Source: Enterocloster hominis (ex Liu et al. 2021) (GTDB taxonomy: Bacteria; Bacillota; Clostridia; Lachnospirales; Lachnospiraceae). Taken from it: a DNA stretch of 64,000 nt. The translations under genes were made by a program, and so were the position numbers. Location: positions 124,001-188,000 of the forward strand of contig JACRTJ010000005.1 of the NCBI GenBank assembly GCA_014385265.1, in the 5' to 3' direction. Position 1 is the stretch's first letter. Each line of letters begins with the position of its first letter. The notes under the pieces are model-generated. The model had not been told where the DNA came from and made no database searches. It saw nothing but the letters and a program-made list of their open reading frames with translations. Below are positions 43,705-54,005 of this stretch, one piece after another.

Positions 43705-45249
43705 TTATTTTGCATAATCCGTTACTCTGGATTCCCGGATCACATTGACCTTGATCTGTCCCGGATATTCCAGCTCGGACTCCACCTTCTTAGAAATTTC
43801 TCTGGCCATCAGAACCATATCGTCATCGCTGACCTGTTCCGGTACGACCATGATACGTACCTCACGTCCTGCCTGGATCGCAAAGGACTTATCCACTCCT
43901 TTGAATGAATTGGTGATATCCTCCAGCTGCTTTAAGCGGTTGGTGTATGTTTCCAGCGTTTCTCTTCTGGCGCCGGGTCTTGCGGCAGAGATCGTATCTG
44001 CTGCCTGGACGATACAGGAGATCAGGCTGGTGGGTTCCACATCGCCATGATGGGATTCCACTGCGTTGATGACCGTAGCCGACTCCTTATATTTCTTACA
44101 GAGCTCGGATCCCAGCTGTACATGGGAGCCCTCCATCTCATGATCGACAGATTTTCCAATGTCGTGTAATAAACCGGCACGCTTTGCCAGTCTCACATCC
44201 ACGCCGATCTCAGAAGCCAGCAGACCGGAAAGCTGGGCAACCTCGATGGAATGCTTCAATGCATTCTGCCCATAGCTGGTCCTGAACTTCATCTTTCCAA
44301 GGAGCTTCACCAGCTCCGGATGGATTCCATGGATCCCCACCTCCAGGGCGGCTGCCTCTCCTTCTTCGCGCATCATGTTCTCGACTTCCTTCTGCGCTTT
44401 CTCCACCATCTCCTCGATCCTGGCCGGATGGATACGTCCATCCACGATCAGACGCTCCAGGGCGATCCTGGCAACTTCTCTGCGGACCGGATCAAAGCCG
44501 GACAGTACGACGGCCTCCGGAGTATCGTCGATGATCAGCTCAACGCCGGTCATGGTCTCCAGAGTACGGATATTCCGTCCCTCTCTTCCGATGATGCGTC
44601 CCTTCATCTCATCACTGGGGAGCTGTACCACAGAAACTGTGGTCTCTGCCACATGGTCAGCCGCACATCTCTGGATGGCTGTGACCACATACTCCCTGGC
44701 CTTTTTGTCTGCTTCTTCCTTTGCCCTGGCTTCCAGCTCCTTGATGAGCTTGGCAGTGTCGTGCTTCACATCCGCTTCCACAGACTTCAGAAGATACTCT
44801 TTTGCCTGATCAGAAGTAAGACCGGAGATCTTTTCCAGCTCCTCCTGCTCTTTCGCAAACAGTTCCTCCACTTCGGCAGTGCGTTTCTTTAAAGAGTCCT
44901 CTCTGGACACCAGGCTGGACTCTTTCCGTTCCATTGCCTCTGCTTTTTTATCCAGATTTTCCTCTTTGCTGAGTACGCGGCGCTCATAGCGCTGAATCTC
45001 TGCCCTTCGTTCCCTGGTTTCCTTCTCCAGCTCATTTTTTGCCTTCAAATTCTCTTCCTTGGCTTCCAGGAGAGCTTCTTTTTTCTTCGTCTCTGCGACC
45101 TTCAATGCTTCATCTATTATTTCTCTGGACTTTTCCTCTGCGCTTCCGATCTTGCTCTCATAGCTTTTCTTCCGGTAAGCCACAGCTGCAAGCCAGGTAA
45201 TAGGAGCCACAATAACCGCTGCGATCAACGCGCTTATTATTGGTGACAC
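43705..45249 (-). CDS. rny: Ribonuclease Y
   Basis: A 514-residue protein: one N-terminal membrane helix (about 3-24), a long charged coiled coil (about 28-200), a KH domain with [10 protein letters not shown] near 215, and an HD domain with H-D-I-G-K. RNase Y is the main endonuclease starting mRNA decay in Firmicutes, held at the membrane. Confidence 0.98.
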   Translation of the reverse strand: MSPIISALIAAVIVAPITWLAAVAYRKKSYESKIGSAEEKSREIIDEALKVAETKKKEALLEAKEENLKAKNELEKETRERRAEIQRYERRVLSKEENLDKKAEAMERKESSLVSREDSLKKRTAEVEELFAKEQEELEKISGLTSDQAKEYLLKSVEADVKHDTAKLIKELEARAKEEADKKAREYVVTAIQRCAADHVAETTVSVVQLPSDEMKGRIIGREGRNIRTLETMTGVELIIDDTPEAVVLSGFDPVRREVARIALERLIVDGRIHPARIEEMVEKAQKEVENMMREEGEAAALEVGIHGIHPELVKLLGKMKFRTSYGQNALKHSIEVAQLSGLLASEIGVDVRLAKRAGLLHDIGKSVDHEMEGSHVQLGSELCKKYKESATVINAVESHHGDVEPTSLISCIVQAADTISAARPGARRETLETYTNRLKQLEDITNSFKGVDKSFAIQAGREVRIMVVPEQVSDDDMVLMAREISKKVESELEYPGQIKVNVIRESRVTDYAK

Positions 45250-45331
45250 AGGAGCACCTCCTTTATTTAGTTTTCATTGTACAACACTTCAATTTTAAAC
45301 TGTTTTATACATTATGTCAAGTATATTGCTT

Positions 45332-45853
45332 TCAATCTCTGTTTTTCCGTGCATAATTAATCATAGCCCTCTGGATGGCCTCATAAGCGAAGCCCTTTCG
45401 GGCCAGATATGCGGAGATTTTCTGTTTTTCCTCCCTTTCGGCTTCCTCTCCCCGGTAGCCCTTCTTTTCCAGGAGCCTTAGGATCTGCTCCTCCTCGTCC
45501 ACAGGATTTTCCTCAAAGGCCGCATTTAACGTCTCCTCATCGATCCCCTTCTGACGCAGCTCAAAGACCATCTGCTTCCTGCTTTTCTTCCTCTGGTTCC
45601 GCTCTATATAACGGGCTGCATATTCTCCGTCGTCCAGATACCGGTGCGCCTTCACAAAACGGATGGCAGAATCAACAGAAGCCGGCAGAAATCCCTGTTC
45701 TGCCAGCTTCTTACGCAGTTCCCACTCGGTCTTACTGGAAAACTGGAGATAGTAGACGGCCTTGTTCCTGGCCTCTTTTTCATCCCCGGCATTCCCGGAC
45801 TGTAAGGACGGTCCCTCCAACCCGGATACGCCTTCCAGCTTCCATTCCTTCAT
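45332..45853 (-). CDS. recX: RecA regulator RecX
   Basis: A 173-residue, mostly helical protein with tandem three-helix repeats (Y-Y-L-Q-F-S-S-K-T-E-W-E-L-R-K-K-L and Y-L-D-D-G-E-Y-A). RecX limits RecA filament growth. Its ATG overlaps the recA stop by one base, so translation is coupled. Confidence 0.93.
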   Translation of the reverse strand: MKEWKLEGVSGLEGPSLQSGNAGDEKEARNKAVYYLQFSSKTEWELRKKLAEQGFLPASVDSAIRFVKAHRYLDDGEYAARYIERNQRKKSRKQMVFELRQKGIDEETLNAAFEENPVDEEEQILRLLEKKGYRGEEAEREEKQKISAYLARKGFAYEAIQRAMINYARKNRD

Positions 45854-46959
45854 TATCTCTCCGCCTCTTCCTTTTCCATTCCAGCGGTCATATTTCCAGC
45901 ATCTGCCGGCGCGACGCTCTCTCCGGCCGCCTCACCGGACGGTTCTCCGGCCGCCACGTGCTGGGCCTCCAGGCCGTGGAGCTCTCTCACCTGGTTTTCG
46001 ATCTCCTCGCAGATCAGCGGATTCTGGGCCAGGTACTGCTTGGCATTCTCACGGCCCTGACCGATCTTTGCGCCCTTATAGGCGTACCAGGAGCCGCTCT
46101 TTTCCACGATATTGGCATCTGCCGCCAGATCCAGCACATCGCCTTCTCTGGAGATCCCTTTGCCGAACATAATATCAAATTCAGCCTCCTTAAACGGCGG
46201 TGCGATCTTATTCTTTACTACTTTTACCCGCACATGGTTTCCGATCACCTCACCGCTCTGCTTTAAGGACTCGGTCCTTCTCACATCCAGACGGACGGAG
46301 GAGTAGAACTTCAGCGCACGGCCGCCGGTGGTGGTTTCCGGATTTCCGAACATCACGCCTACCTTTTCACGGAGCTGGTTGATAAAGATCACGATACAGT
46401 TGGTCCGGCTGATCACTGCTGTCAGCTTTCTGAGGGCCTGGGACATGAGCCGGGCCTGAAGGCCCACATGGGAATCTCCCATATCGCCGTCGATCTCCGC
46501 CTTGGGCACCAGGGCTGCCACTGAGTCCACGATCACGATATCCACCGCTCCGGAACGCACCATCGTCTCTGTGATCTCCAGGGCCTGCTCTCCATTATCC
46601 GGCTGGGAAATATAAAGGTTATCGATATCCACGCCGATATTTTTCGCGTAGACGGGATCCAGGGCGTGCTCCGCATCGATAAAGCCGGCGATCCCTCCCC
46701 GCTTCTGTACCTCCGCCACCATATGAAGGGCAACGGTGGTCTTACCGCTGGACTCCGGGCCGTAGACCTCGATCACACGTCCCTTGGGAACGCCTCCCAG
46801 TCCCAGGGCAATATCCAGGCTTAAGGAACCGGTGGGCACCGTCTCGATATTCATATTTGCGCCGGAGTCTCCCAGCTTCATCACAGATCCCTTTCCATAG
46901 GCCTTCTCGATCTGGGTCAGGGCCGCGTCCAGGGCTTTCAATTTATCTTCTTTATTCAT
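45853..46959 (-). CDS. recA: DNA recombination and repair protein RecA
   Basis: A 368-residue protein. ATG 46959 was chosen because GGAGG sits 6 bases upstream; ATG 46965 touches it. Walker A is G-P-E-S-S-G-K-T-T, followed by [10 protein letters not shown] and the L2 loop region I-F-I-N-Q-L-R-E-K. It pairs homologous DNA and triggers LexA cleavage. The C-terminus is longer and Ala/Gly-rich compared with most RecA proteins. A LexA box lies in the promoter region. Confidence 0.98.
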   Translation of the reverse strand: MNKEDKLKALDAALTQIEKAYGKGSVMKLGDSGANMNIETVPTGSLSLDIALGLGGVPKGRVIEVYGPESSGKTTVALHMVAEVQKRGGIAGFIDAEHALDPVYAKNIGVDIDNLYISQPDNGEQALEITETMVRSGAVDIVIVDSVAALVPKAEIDGDMGDSHVGLQARLMSQALRKLTAVISRTNCIVIFINQLREKVGVMFGNPETTTGGRALKFYSSVRLDVRRTESLKQSGEVIGNHVRVKVVKNKIAPPFKEAEFDIMFGKGISREGDVLDLAADANIVEKSGSWYAYKGAKIGQGRENAKQYLAQNPLICEEIENQVRELHGLEAQHVAAGEPSGEAAGESVAPADAGNMTAGMEKEEAER

Positions 46960-46975
46960 ATTCATCCTCCAAATG

Positions 46976-46989
46976 CGAACAAACGTTCT
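46976..46989 (-). promoter_or_regulatory. LexA (SOS) box of recA
   Basis: CGAAC-AAAC-GTTCT, one mismatch from the Gram-positive CGAAC-N4-GTTCG box, just downstream of the recA promoter. Confidence 0.85.
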
Positions 46990-47000
46990 ATTATGCTCTA

Positions 47001-47029
47001 ATCATAATATACTTCCAGGAAAAAGTCAA
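47001..47029 (-). promoter_or_regulatory. Promoter of recA
   Basis: TTGACT (47024-47029) and TATGAT (47001-47006), 17-base spacer. The region from here to 47269 has no convincing gene, only small inverted repeats (for example AAGCCGGG/CCCGGCTT near 47088-47138) that may end the kinase transcript. Confidence 0.8.
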
Positions 47030-47269
47030 CGATTTCTTCGGGAAACTTTGGCGGAACCGCCGGAAAACATAAGGCCGGGTGAGTGAGAAAGCCGGGACCT
47101 TTCAGATCTCTGGTCTGGCTTTATCATACCCGGCTTTTCCACCGCCGTCAATGGGCAAAAGCCACAAAAAACAGGAGGCTGGTTTTACACTCCAGGCCTT
47201 TTCCCGGAAGGATACAACCAGAAAAGGGGAGGCCCGGAAGGCATCCCCAAAATCCATCGTCTGTTTATT

Positions 47270-48637
47270 TTAAGCATTCTCTGCCCGTTCTTCCATCTGC
47301 CGCTTCAGGACATCCGAAAATTCCACCCGGATCTCCGTCCCCTTCCCAGCCTGGCTCTCCAGGGAGATGGATGCGCCGTGCTGGGCCACGATATGCTTTA
47401 CAATGGCAAGACCCAGTCCCGTTCCTCCAGTGGCCTTAGAACGGCTCTTATCCACCCGGTAGAACCGTTCAAACACCCGGTCCTGGTGCTCCGTGGGTAT
47501 CCCGATCCCCGTATCCCTAATGGAAAGGAACACATGGCCGTCTTTTTCATCCACCGTGACCGTCACAGAGCCGCCCCGGTTATTATACCGGATGGCATTG
47601 TCGCACAGATTATAGAGGAGCTCCTCCATGAGCTGACGGTCCGCATACACCGTACATGGCTTTCCGCAGAGCTTCATGGTCACGTTCTGCTTTCTGGCGT
47701 TCATCTTCAGCATATCCACACATTCAGCCGCCAGCTTATACAGATCAATATCCGCATACTCGCTGTGATTCTTCCCTCCGTCCAGCTGGGAAAGCTGGAT
47801 GATATCGTTGATCAGGGATAAGAGACGTACAGAATTTTTATGGATCTCTCCGGCGAAGCGCTTGGAATTGTCCGCATCCGCCATGCCGTGCTCGATCAGC
47901 TCCGCGTACCCGGAAATGGCAGTCAGCGGCGTCTTCAGCTCGTGGGACACGTTGGCTGTGAACTCCTGGCGCATCTGGGCGCTTTTTATGATGTCGTCAT
48001 GCTGCTGCCGGATGGTGGCCACAAAGGGCTCCAGCTCCCTGTATACCACCTCCTGGCCGGGATCAGAAATATTCCTGGCCATTTCTTCAATGGGCCCCAC
48101 CAGGGTCTTTGTAAAATAATTGGACAGAAATATACTGAGGACAAACAGCACCAGGGACACCTCCAGCACCGTAGGCAGCATATTCTGGAATACCGCAAAA
48201 AAGCTGTCTGCCTCCCTGGAGATCCTTAAGACGTTTCCGTTTTCCATACGGACGGCATAATAAAACAGGTTCTTGTCCATGGTCTCTGAGCGCCGGCTGC
48301 CGCTTCCCTCCCCTGCTTCCAGAGCCGTCCGGATCTCAGGCCGGTCCTCATGGTTTTCCATGACCGCCGCATCGGCGCTGCTGTCAAACAGGACGTCTCC
48401 TCCGGGGCTCACCACTGTGATCCGCAGGTCCTCGCTGCTGATGGAGCCGTTTTTCTCTGCCATCCTGGAAATATCGTCAAAAACGCCCATGTTCTTCATG
48501 ACCCGTGCATCGGTCTCCAGATCCCGGATGATCTGGGACCGGAACAGCCCGTAAAACACAAACATGGCAAAGGTCAGCGTCAGGAGGATGGCTAACCCTG
48601 ACGTAACCAGAAGCTCAATATGGATTCTCCGTTTCAT
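47270..48637 (-). CDS. Sensor histidine kinase, PhoR-like
   Basis: A 455-residue membrane kinase. Two membrane helices (about 9-30 and 150-172) flank an extracellular domain. The HisKA box V-S-H-E-L-K-T-P-L-T-A-I-S-G-Y carries the phosphorylated His near residue 230. HATPase motifs N ... D-T-G-I-G-I-P and G-T-G-L-G-L-A follow. It starts 10 bases after the response regulator gene. With the phosphate transporter upstream, a phosphate-linked signal is likely but not proven. Confidence 0.92.
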   Translation of the reverse strand: MKRRIHIELLVTSGLAILLTLTFAMFVFYGLFRSQIIRDLETDARVMKNMGVFDDISRMAEKNGSISSEDLRITVVSPGGDVLFDSSADAAVMENHEDRPEIRTALEAGEGSGSRRSETMDKNLFYYAVRMENGNVLRISREADSFFAVFQNMLPTVLEVSLVLFVLSIFLSNYFTKTLVGPIEEMARNISDPGQEVVYRELEPFVATIRQQHDDIIKSAQMRQEFTANVSHELKTPLTAISGYAELIEHGMADADNSKRFAGEIHKNSVRLLSLINDIIQLSQLDGGKNHSEYADIDLYKLAAECVDMLKMNARKQNVTMKLCGKPCTVYADRQLMEELLYNLCDNAIRYNNRGGSVTVTVDEKDGHVFLSIRDTGIGIPTEHQDRVFERFYRVDKSRSKATGGTGLGLAIVKHIVAQHGASISLESQAGKGTEIRVEFSDVLKRQMEERAENA

Positions 48638-48647
48638 CTCATCCCGC

Positions 48648-49313
48648 CTATTCGATCATATAGCCTACGTTCCGCACGGTCCGGATCATGGTCCCGGCAT
48701 CCCCCAGCTTCTGCCTGAGGGTCCGGATATGCATGTCCAGGGTCCTGGATTCTCCCTCGAAGTCAATGCCCCAGACACGCTCCAGGATGATCTCCCGGGT
48801 CACCACGATTCCGGCATTGTGGAGCAGCAGCTTTAAGAGCTCATACTCCTTGAACGTCAGGCTGCAGGGCTGGTCCTTTACATAGACCATATGCTTTTCA
48901 TCATCCAGAAACACATCTCCCAGACTTAAGAACTTCTCCTCCTCCATGGTCCTGCGGAGCACCGCCTTGACCCTGGCGATCAGCTCCATAACGCCGAAGG
49001 GCTTTGTCAGGTAATCATCGGCGCCCACATCCAGGCCCTTGACCTTGTCGATCTCTGTGGTCTTGGCCGTGACCATGATCACCGGGAGCTTCTTGGTCTC
49101 GGGACGTCTCCGGAGCTTTCCGACGATCTCAAGGCCATCCTCGTCCGGCAGCATGATATCCAGAAGGACCAGATCTGGCAGCCGCTCATCCAGCTTCTTA
49201 TAAAAATCGCGGGCACATTCAAAGCCGTCCACCTGGTAGCCGCTGTTTTTTAAGGCAAACATCTCGATCTCCAGAATATTCTTATCATCTTCCACTGCAT
49301 AGATCAGCGCCAT
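48648..49313 (-). CDS. OmpR/PhoB family response regulator
   Basis: A 221-residue protein. ATG 49313 follows AGGAGGAG; longer frames add unlikely residues. The receiver domain has the acidic pair E-D-D near the start, the phosphoacceptor Asp in L-V-L-L-D-I-M-L-P, and Lys in Y-L-T-K-P-F-G. A C-terminal winged helix (about 125-221) binds DNA. It forms an operon with the kinase. Confidence 0.95.
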   Translation of the reverse strand: MALIYAVEDDKNILEIEMFALKNSGYQVDGFECARDFYKKLDERLPDLVLLDIMLPDEDGLEIVGKLRRRPETKKLPVIMVTAKTTEIDKVKGLDVGADDYLTKPFGVMELIARVKAVLRRTMEEEKFLSLGDVFLDDEKHMVYVKDQPCSLTFKEYELLKLLLHNAGIVVTREIILERVWGIDFEGESRTLDMHIRTLRQKLGDAGTMIRTVRNVGYMIE

Positions 49314-49385
49314 ATCCGCTCTCCTCCTGTCCTTTCCGGATAAAGATCCGCCGCCTGGCAGAAACTGCATAGGCGGCTTTCTCTT

Positions 49386-51167
49386 TTACGCCGGAAGCGT
49401 ATATTTCTTTCTGTAACTTTCCACCATTCCCTGGAACCGGGGATCGTCGTCCCGCTTTAAGTTTTCCAGATAACCGTGGGCATCGAAGCCATCCCGGTCG
49501 ATCTCAATGACACTGATGGCGATATTGGAGCAGTGGTCGGACACACGCTCTAAGTTGGTGGAGATATCCGACAGAACGAAGCCCTGCTCGATGGTACATT
49601 TTCCCTTCTGGAGACGCTTGATGTGGTTGGCCTTCACACAGGTGTTCAGATCGTCGATGACCTCCTCAAGCGGCTCCACCAGGGAAGCCTTCTTTACATC
49701 GTTGTTCTCGAAGGCCGTAACAGAAAGATCCAGGATCTCTGTAACGGCATTTAAAAATACCTTTAATTCCTCCTCTGCCTTTTTGGAGAATTCCATGTTT
49801 TTATCGTGCATCTCCTTGGCCGCTGTCATTAAGTTCATGGCATGGTCGGAGATCCTCTCAAAGTCTCCGATGCAGTGAAGGAGCAGGGAGACCGTATGGC
49901 TGTCGTTCTTGGAAAGCTGCTGGCTTCCCACCTTTACCATATAGGTCCCCAGATGGTCCTCGTACTTATCCACCAGGTCCTCGATGGCAGCCACCTGGTC
50001 GGCCTTTTCCTGGTCATAGGAATCCAGGAGCTCCATGGCCTTTAAAAAGCCCTCCCTGGCAGTCTGGGCCATATGGGTGGTCACAAGACGGCACTGCTCT
50101 ACGGCATAGCCGGGAGTCTCCAGGAAACGGGGATCCAGAAGGCGGAACTCCTCTTCCCCGGCGGCGATGCCTGCCGCCAGCTCCTTTTCCTGCTCGTCCG
50201 GGATCGTTAAGGTCGCTAACTTCACAAGCACCTTGGAAAATGGCAGAAGCAGGATCGTGGATGCCACGTTAAAGGCGCTGTGGACCACAGCGATGCCCAT
50301 GGCACTGGCCGCTCCGTCCAGGAAATCAAAGTGTATAAAGCCGTTGACCGTGTAGAATACGATCATAAACACAGCCGTTCCGATGATGTTGAAATACAGG
50401 TGTACCAGTGCAGCCCGTCTTGCGTTCTTGCTGGCTCCGATACCAGAGATCATGGCAGTCACACAGGTACCGATATTCTGTCCCATGATGATGGGAATGG
50501 CGCTTCCAAAGCTTACGGCTCCGGTGGCACAGAGAGCCTGCAGGATACCGACGGATGCAGAAGAGCTCTGGATGATGGCAGTAAGGACCGCTCCTGCGAT
50601 CATTCCCAGGATCGGGTTGGAGAACATTGTCAAGAGCCCGGTGAATTCCGGCACATCCGCCAGGGGCTTCACCGCGTCGCTCATGGTCTCCATACCAAAC
50701 ATCAGAATGGCAAAGCCGATCATAATGGTTCCCAGGTTCTTTTTCTTCTCATTTTTCGTGAACATGATGAAGATCATGCCGATCAGTGCCAGAACCGGGG
50801 AGAAGGACGACGGCTTTAACAGCTGTACAAAAAAGTTCCCGCTTTCGATTCCCGTAAGGCTTAAGAGCCAGGACGTCACGGTAGTACCGATGTTGGCTCC
50901 CATGATGATGCCCACAGCCTGGGTCAGCTTCATAATTCCAGAGTTTACAAAGCCGACGACCATAACAGTAGTGGCTGAAGACGACTGGATCACAGCCGTA
51001 ACGCCGGCGCCCAGAAGTACTGCCTTAATGGGGTTGGATGTGAGCTTTTCCAGGATCCGCTCCAGGCGGCCGCCGGACAGCTTTTCAAGTCCCTGGCCCA
51101 TGGTATCCATTCCGTACAGGAACAGCGCCAGACCTCCGATCATTGATAAAAGTCCAAAAAAATCCAT
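49386..51167 (-). CDS. Na/Pi cotransporter family protein with PhoU-like domain
   Basis: A 593-residue protein. ATG 51167 follows GGAGGAAGG. Two NptA-type repeats in the membrane half have the Q-S-S-S-A motif (A-V-I-Q-S-S-S-A-T and A-I-I-Q-S-S-S-A-S). The C-terminal part (about 345-550) is helical and PhoU-like. It imports or exports phosphate with sodium. It is followed by the two-component genes; a GCCGCCT/AGGCGGC hairpin at 49350-49377 lies between them. Confidence 0.92.
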   Translation of the reverse strand: MDFFGLLSMIGGLALFLYGMDTMGQGLEKLSGGRLERILEKLTSNPIKAVLLGAGVTAVIQSSSATTVMVVGFVNSGIMKLTQAVGIIMGANIGTTVTSWLLSLTGIESGNFFVQLLKPSSFSPVLALIGMIFIMFTKNEKKKNLGTIMIGFAILMFGMETMSDAVKPLADVPEFTGLLTMFSNPILGMIAGAVLTAIIQSSSASVGILQALCATGAVSFGSAIPIIMGQNIGTCVTAMISGIGASKNARRAALVHLYFNIIGTAVFMIVFYTVNGFIHFDFLDGAASAMGIAVVHSAFNVASTILLLPFSKVLVKLATLTIPDEQEKELAAGIAAGEEEFRLLDPRFLETPGYAVEQCRLVTTHMAQTAREGFLKAMELLDSYDQEKADQVAAIEDLVDKYEDHLGTYMVKVGSQQLSKNDSHTVSLLLHCIGDFERISDHAMNLMTAAKEMHDKNMEFSKKAEEELKVFLNAVTEILDLSVTAFENNDVKKASLVEPLEEVIDDLNTCVKANHIKRLQKGKCTIEQGFVLSDISTNLERVSDHCSNIAISVIEIDRDGFDAHGYLENLKRDDDPRFQGMVESYRKKYTLPA

Positions 51168-51373
51168 ACCTTCCTCCGTAAAATACACATAGTCATGCGA
51201 TTATTTTCTACATATCATGGACAGGATATCATCAGTATGTAAAATATCCGCCGCGCCTATGTAAAATCCATGTAAATTTTCGCATGTTTCCCGCTTATTT
51301 GCAACCCCTTTTCCACTTTTCCCGGAAACGCACGGCTTTTTTGTGGTTTTCCACAAAAAACACAGCAGAATAC

Positions 51374-51407
51374 CCAAAAGAAACGGGGACTGCCGAAGCA
51401 GCCCCCG
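51374..51407 (-). terminator. Terminator after the subtilase gene
   Basis: Arms CGGGGGCTGC and GCAGTCCCCG, loop TTCG, followed on the minus strand by TTTCTTTT. Confidence 0.85.
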
Positions 51408-51476
51408 CCCATATTTTATGGAACGCCGCAGAAAAAGCCGCCTGGGACTCCATTTCCTTTGCAGCGTCCGGATGTT

Positions 51477-52427
51477 CTATCTCAAAAGCCGTTCCACGTC
51501 CAGGAGCCCCCAGCCCTGCTGGTTTTTTGGAAGGCCCATGTCCCGGCATGTTTCCATCAGCCTCAGCTTTACGTCCCGGTTGGTCATGTCCGGGTATTTT
51601 TCCAGAAGAAGGGCAATGGCCCCGGAAACGATGGGGGTGCTCATGGAGGTCCCGCTTTTTATGGTGTACTTATCCCTCAGACTGGCGCAGCTGGCTACGC
51701 TGCAGCCCGGAGCCACCAGGTCCGGCTTGCAGACCGCCGCCATGGTGGGACCGCGGCCGGAATAATCCACCATCCGGTTCTTTCCCACCAGCACCTCCAT
51801 GTGGTCGTCGGAGCAGCCCACAGTGATCACCTTCCGGCTGATCCCAGGCGTGGTGACGCTTAAGGGAGCCGGGCCGTTATTCCCGGCGGCCACCACAACC
51901 ACAAGCCCGGCATCCCAGGCCCGGTTGACGCCTTTTACCAGAGCCGAATCCTCGCTCATCCCTCTCTTTCCATAGGAGCCCACGGAAATATTCACGATCC
52001 GGATCCCCAGCCGGTCCTTCCGGTCCAGGATCCAGCCGATCCCGGCCAGAACGTCGGCGGCAGAGCCGTTCCCCTTCCGGTCCAGGACCTTGACAGCCGC
52101 CAGGGTACAGCCTGGGGCCATGCCCTGGTACCTTCCGTCGGAAACGGCCCCGCTGCCCCCGATGATCCCGCAGATATGGGTCCCATGGCCGCAGTCATCA
52201 TAGGGACCGGGCCGGTGGTTCACCACATCCGCAAAGCCCGAGATCCGGTCCTCAAAATCCCTGTGGGGATATGCCCCTGTATCCAGCACCGCCACGCAGA
52301 CGCCCCTCCCCGTAAGCCCCAGGGTATAGGCGTCCCGGCAGCGGATCTGTTCCTTTACACGATTCACATATGATTTCCTCGGAGTCCTTTTATAAATAGG
52401 ATATTCCAGGGAAAGCGTTTTGCCCAT
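51477..52427 (-). CDS. S8 family serine peptidase (subtilase)
   Basis: A 316-residue subtilase with no signal peptide or obvious propeptide, so probably intracellular like the ISP proteases. The triad is Asp49 (L-D-T-G), His81 (G-H-G-T-H) and Ser261 (G-T-S-M-S), with Asn183 as oxyanion residue. No strong ribosome site was found before ATG 52427. It may process a peptide or turn over proteins; no partner gene is adjacent. Confidence 0.9.
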   Translation of the reverse strand: MGKTLSLEYPIYKRTPRKSYVNRVKEQIRCRDAYTLGLTGRGVCVAVLDTGAYPHRDFEDRISGFADVVNHRPGPYDDCGHGTHICGIIGGSGAVSDGRYQGMAPGCTLAAVKVLDRKGNGSAADVLAGIGWILDRKDRLGIRIVNISVGSYGKRGMSEDSALVKGVNRAWDAGLVVVVAAGNNGPAPLSVTTPGISRKVITVGCSDDHMEVLVGKNRMVDYSGRGPTMAAVCKPDLVAPGCSVASCASLRDKYTIKSGTSMSTPIVSGAIALLLEKYPDMTNRDVKLRLMETCRDMGLPKNQQGWGLLDVERLLR

Positions 52428-52514
52428 CCGGCAGTTTTTCCAGATATTTCAAATCTTAAGAAAATCTTCATAATTCATTCAAAGAATATACAATCATTTT
52501 CCAGCATAACGTGC

Positions 52515-52629
52515 TATACTTTAACCATAAGAAATGCACGATACAAATTTTAAATCCTTTATCCTAAAAACCTTTTTGAAATCGAAATCCTAAATGACAA
52601 ATCCCCGCTGCGATACAAGCGGGGTTTTC
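52515..52629 (+). ncRNA. Candidate small RNA with promoter and terminator
   Basis: In the gap between the subtilase and lysA genes (both leftward), the plus strand has an extended -10 box (TGC-TATACT, 52515-52520). About 80 bases later comes a hairpin CCCCGCT/AGCGGGG (52603-52624) followed by TTTTCT. The RNA between (about 52527-52629) has no open frame of note and repeats AAATCCT several times. The -35 box is poor. A second hairpin (AGCCCCGGC/GCCGGGGCT) lies at 52639-52670. Confidence 0.45.
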
Positions 52630-52694
52630 TCATGTCTAAGCCCCGGCAGCCGAAAACGGCAGCCGGGGCTCTCTTTTGTCTCTATCCTCTTAAA

Positions 52695-53963
52695 CTACTC
52701 CACATCCTTTAATAACCCGCAGAAATCAAAGGTTGCAAAGTAATCCTTTGGTGTCTCCGCGCGGCGGATCATACGGACGCTTCCGTCCTCCTGTAAAAGA
52801 AGCTCTGCGCTCCTAAGCTTTCCATTATAATTATACCCCATGGAAAAGCCGTGGGCTCCGGTGTCGTGGATGAACAGGAGATCTCCCATCTGGATCTCTG
52901 GCAGCATCCGGTCCACCGCAAACTTATCGTTGTTCTCGCAGAGGGAGCCGGTCACATCATACTTATGGTCGCAGGGGGCGTTCTCCTTTCCCATGACCGT
53001 AATATGGTGGTAAGCGCCGTACATGGCCGGGCGCATCAGGTTCACCGCACAGGCGTCCACGCCGATATATTCCTTATAGGTATGCTTTTCGTGGATGGCC
53101 CGAGTCACTAAGGCTCCGTAGGGCCCCAGCATAAAGCGGCCCAGCTCTGTGAAAATAGCCACGTCTCCCATGCCGGCCGGGACCAGAACCTCCTCGTAAA
53201 CCTTTCTCACCCCGTCTCCGATGACGCGGATATCGTTGGGCTCCTGGTCCGGGCGGTATGGAATGCCAATGCCGCCGGAAAGATTGATAAAGGCAATGTG
53301 GACGCCTGCGGCGTTTTTCACACGGACTGCCAGTTCAAACAGGATCTTAGCCAGAAGCGGATAATATTCGTTGGTAACGGTATTGCTGGCCAGGAACGCA
53401 TGGATCCCGAAGTGCTTTACTCCCTTATCTTTTAAGATCCGGAAGGCCTCCGTCAGCTGCTCCTCTGTCATTCCATACTTGGAATCTCCCGGATTGTCCA
53501 TGATATCGTTGGAGATCCGGAACAGGCCGCCGGGATTAAACCGGCAGCTCATGGTCTCCGGAAACGTATCCAGGACCTTTTCCACACAGGCGATATGGGT
53601 AAAATCGTCCAGATTGATGATGGCCCCCAGCTCATCCGCCATTTTAAATTCCTCCGGCGGCGTATCATTGGAAGAAAACATGATGTCGTGGCCCGTAAAG
53701 CCACAGGCCTTCGACAGCATCAGCTCTGTCTCGGAAGAGCAGTCGGTGCCGCAGCCCATGTCCTGAAGGATCTTTAAAATAAACGGGTTCGGTGTGGCCT
53801 TTACGGCAAAATATTCTTTAAAGCCCGGATTCCAGGAAAATGCCTCCTTAAGAGCCCTGGCGTTTTCCCGGATCCCCTTTTCATCGTAAAGATGAAAGGG
53901 CGTGGGATATTCTTTTGCGATCTCTTCCAGCTTTTCCCTGGTCGCAAATGGTTTCTTTTCCAT
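52695..53963 (-). CDS. lysA: Diaminopimelate decarboxylase family protein
   Basis: A 422-residue PLP enzyme. The PLP lysine lies in Y-F-A-V-K-A-T-P-N-P (about residue 54). The phosphate loop is G-G-I-G-I-P, and the C-terminal substrate region includes G-S-L-C-E-N-N-D (like the C-E-S-x-D motif) and G-A-H-G-F-S-M-G-Y-N. It probably removes CO2 from meso-diaminopimelate to give lysine. Related decarboxylases share the fold, so substrate is not certain. It precedes the subtilase on the same strand and follows pyk. Confidence 0.88.
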   Translation of the reverse strand: MEKKPFATREKLEEIAKEYPTPFHLYDEKGIRENARALKEAFSWNPGFKEYFAVKATPNPFILKILQDMGCGTDCSSETELMLSKACGFTGHDIMFSSNDTPPEEFKMADELGAIINLDDFTHIACVEKVLDTFPETMSCRFNPGGLFRISNDIMDNPGDSKYGMTEEQLTEAFRILKDKGVKHFGIHAFLASNTVTNEYYPLLAKILFELAVRVKNAAGVHIAFINLSGGIGIPYRPDQEPNDIRVIGDGVRKVYEEVLVPAGMGDVAIFTELGRFMLGPYGALVTRAIHEKHTYKEYIGVDACAVNLMRPAMYGAYHHITVMGKENAPCDHKYDVTGSLCENNDKFAVDRMLPEIQMGDLLFIHDTGAHGFSMGYNYNGKLRSAELLLQEDGSVRMIRRAETPKDYFATFDFCGLLKDVE

Positions 53964-54005
53964 ATCAATATACTCCTTTGTTTATGGCAGACCGCCCCCT
54001 CTGGA

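Noticed and set aside
47079-47439. Small rightward frames between recA and the kinase gene
   Set aside because: No ribosome site and low-complexity arginine/proline-rich translation; they overlap the kinase gene.
51295-51549. Leftward frame overlapping the subtilase 3' end
   Set aside because: No ribosome site, runs across the terminator hairpin, no family resemblance.
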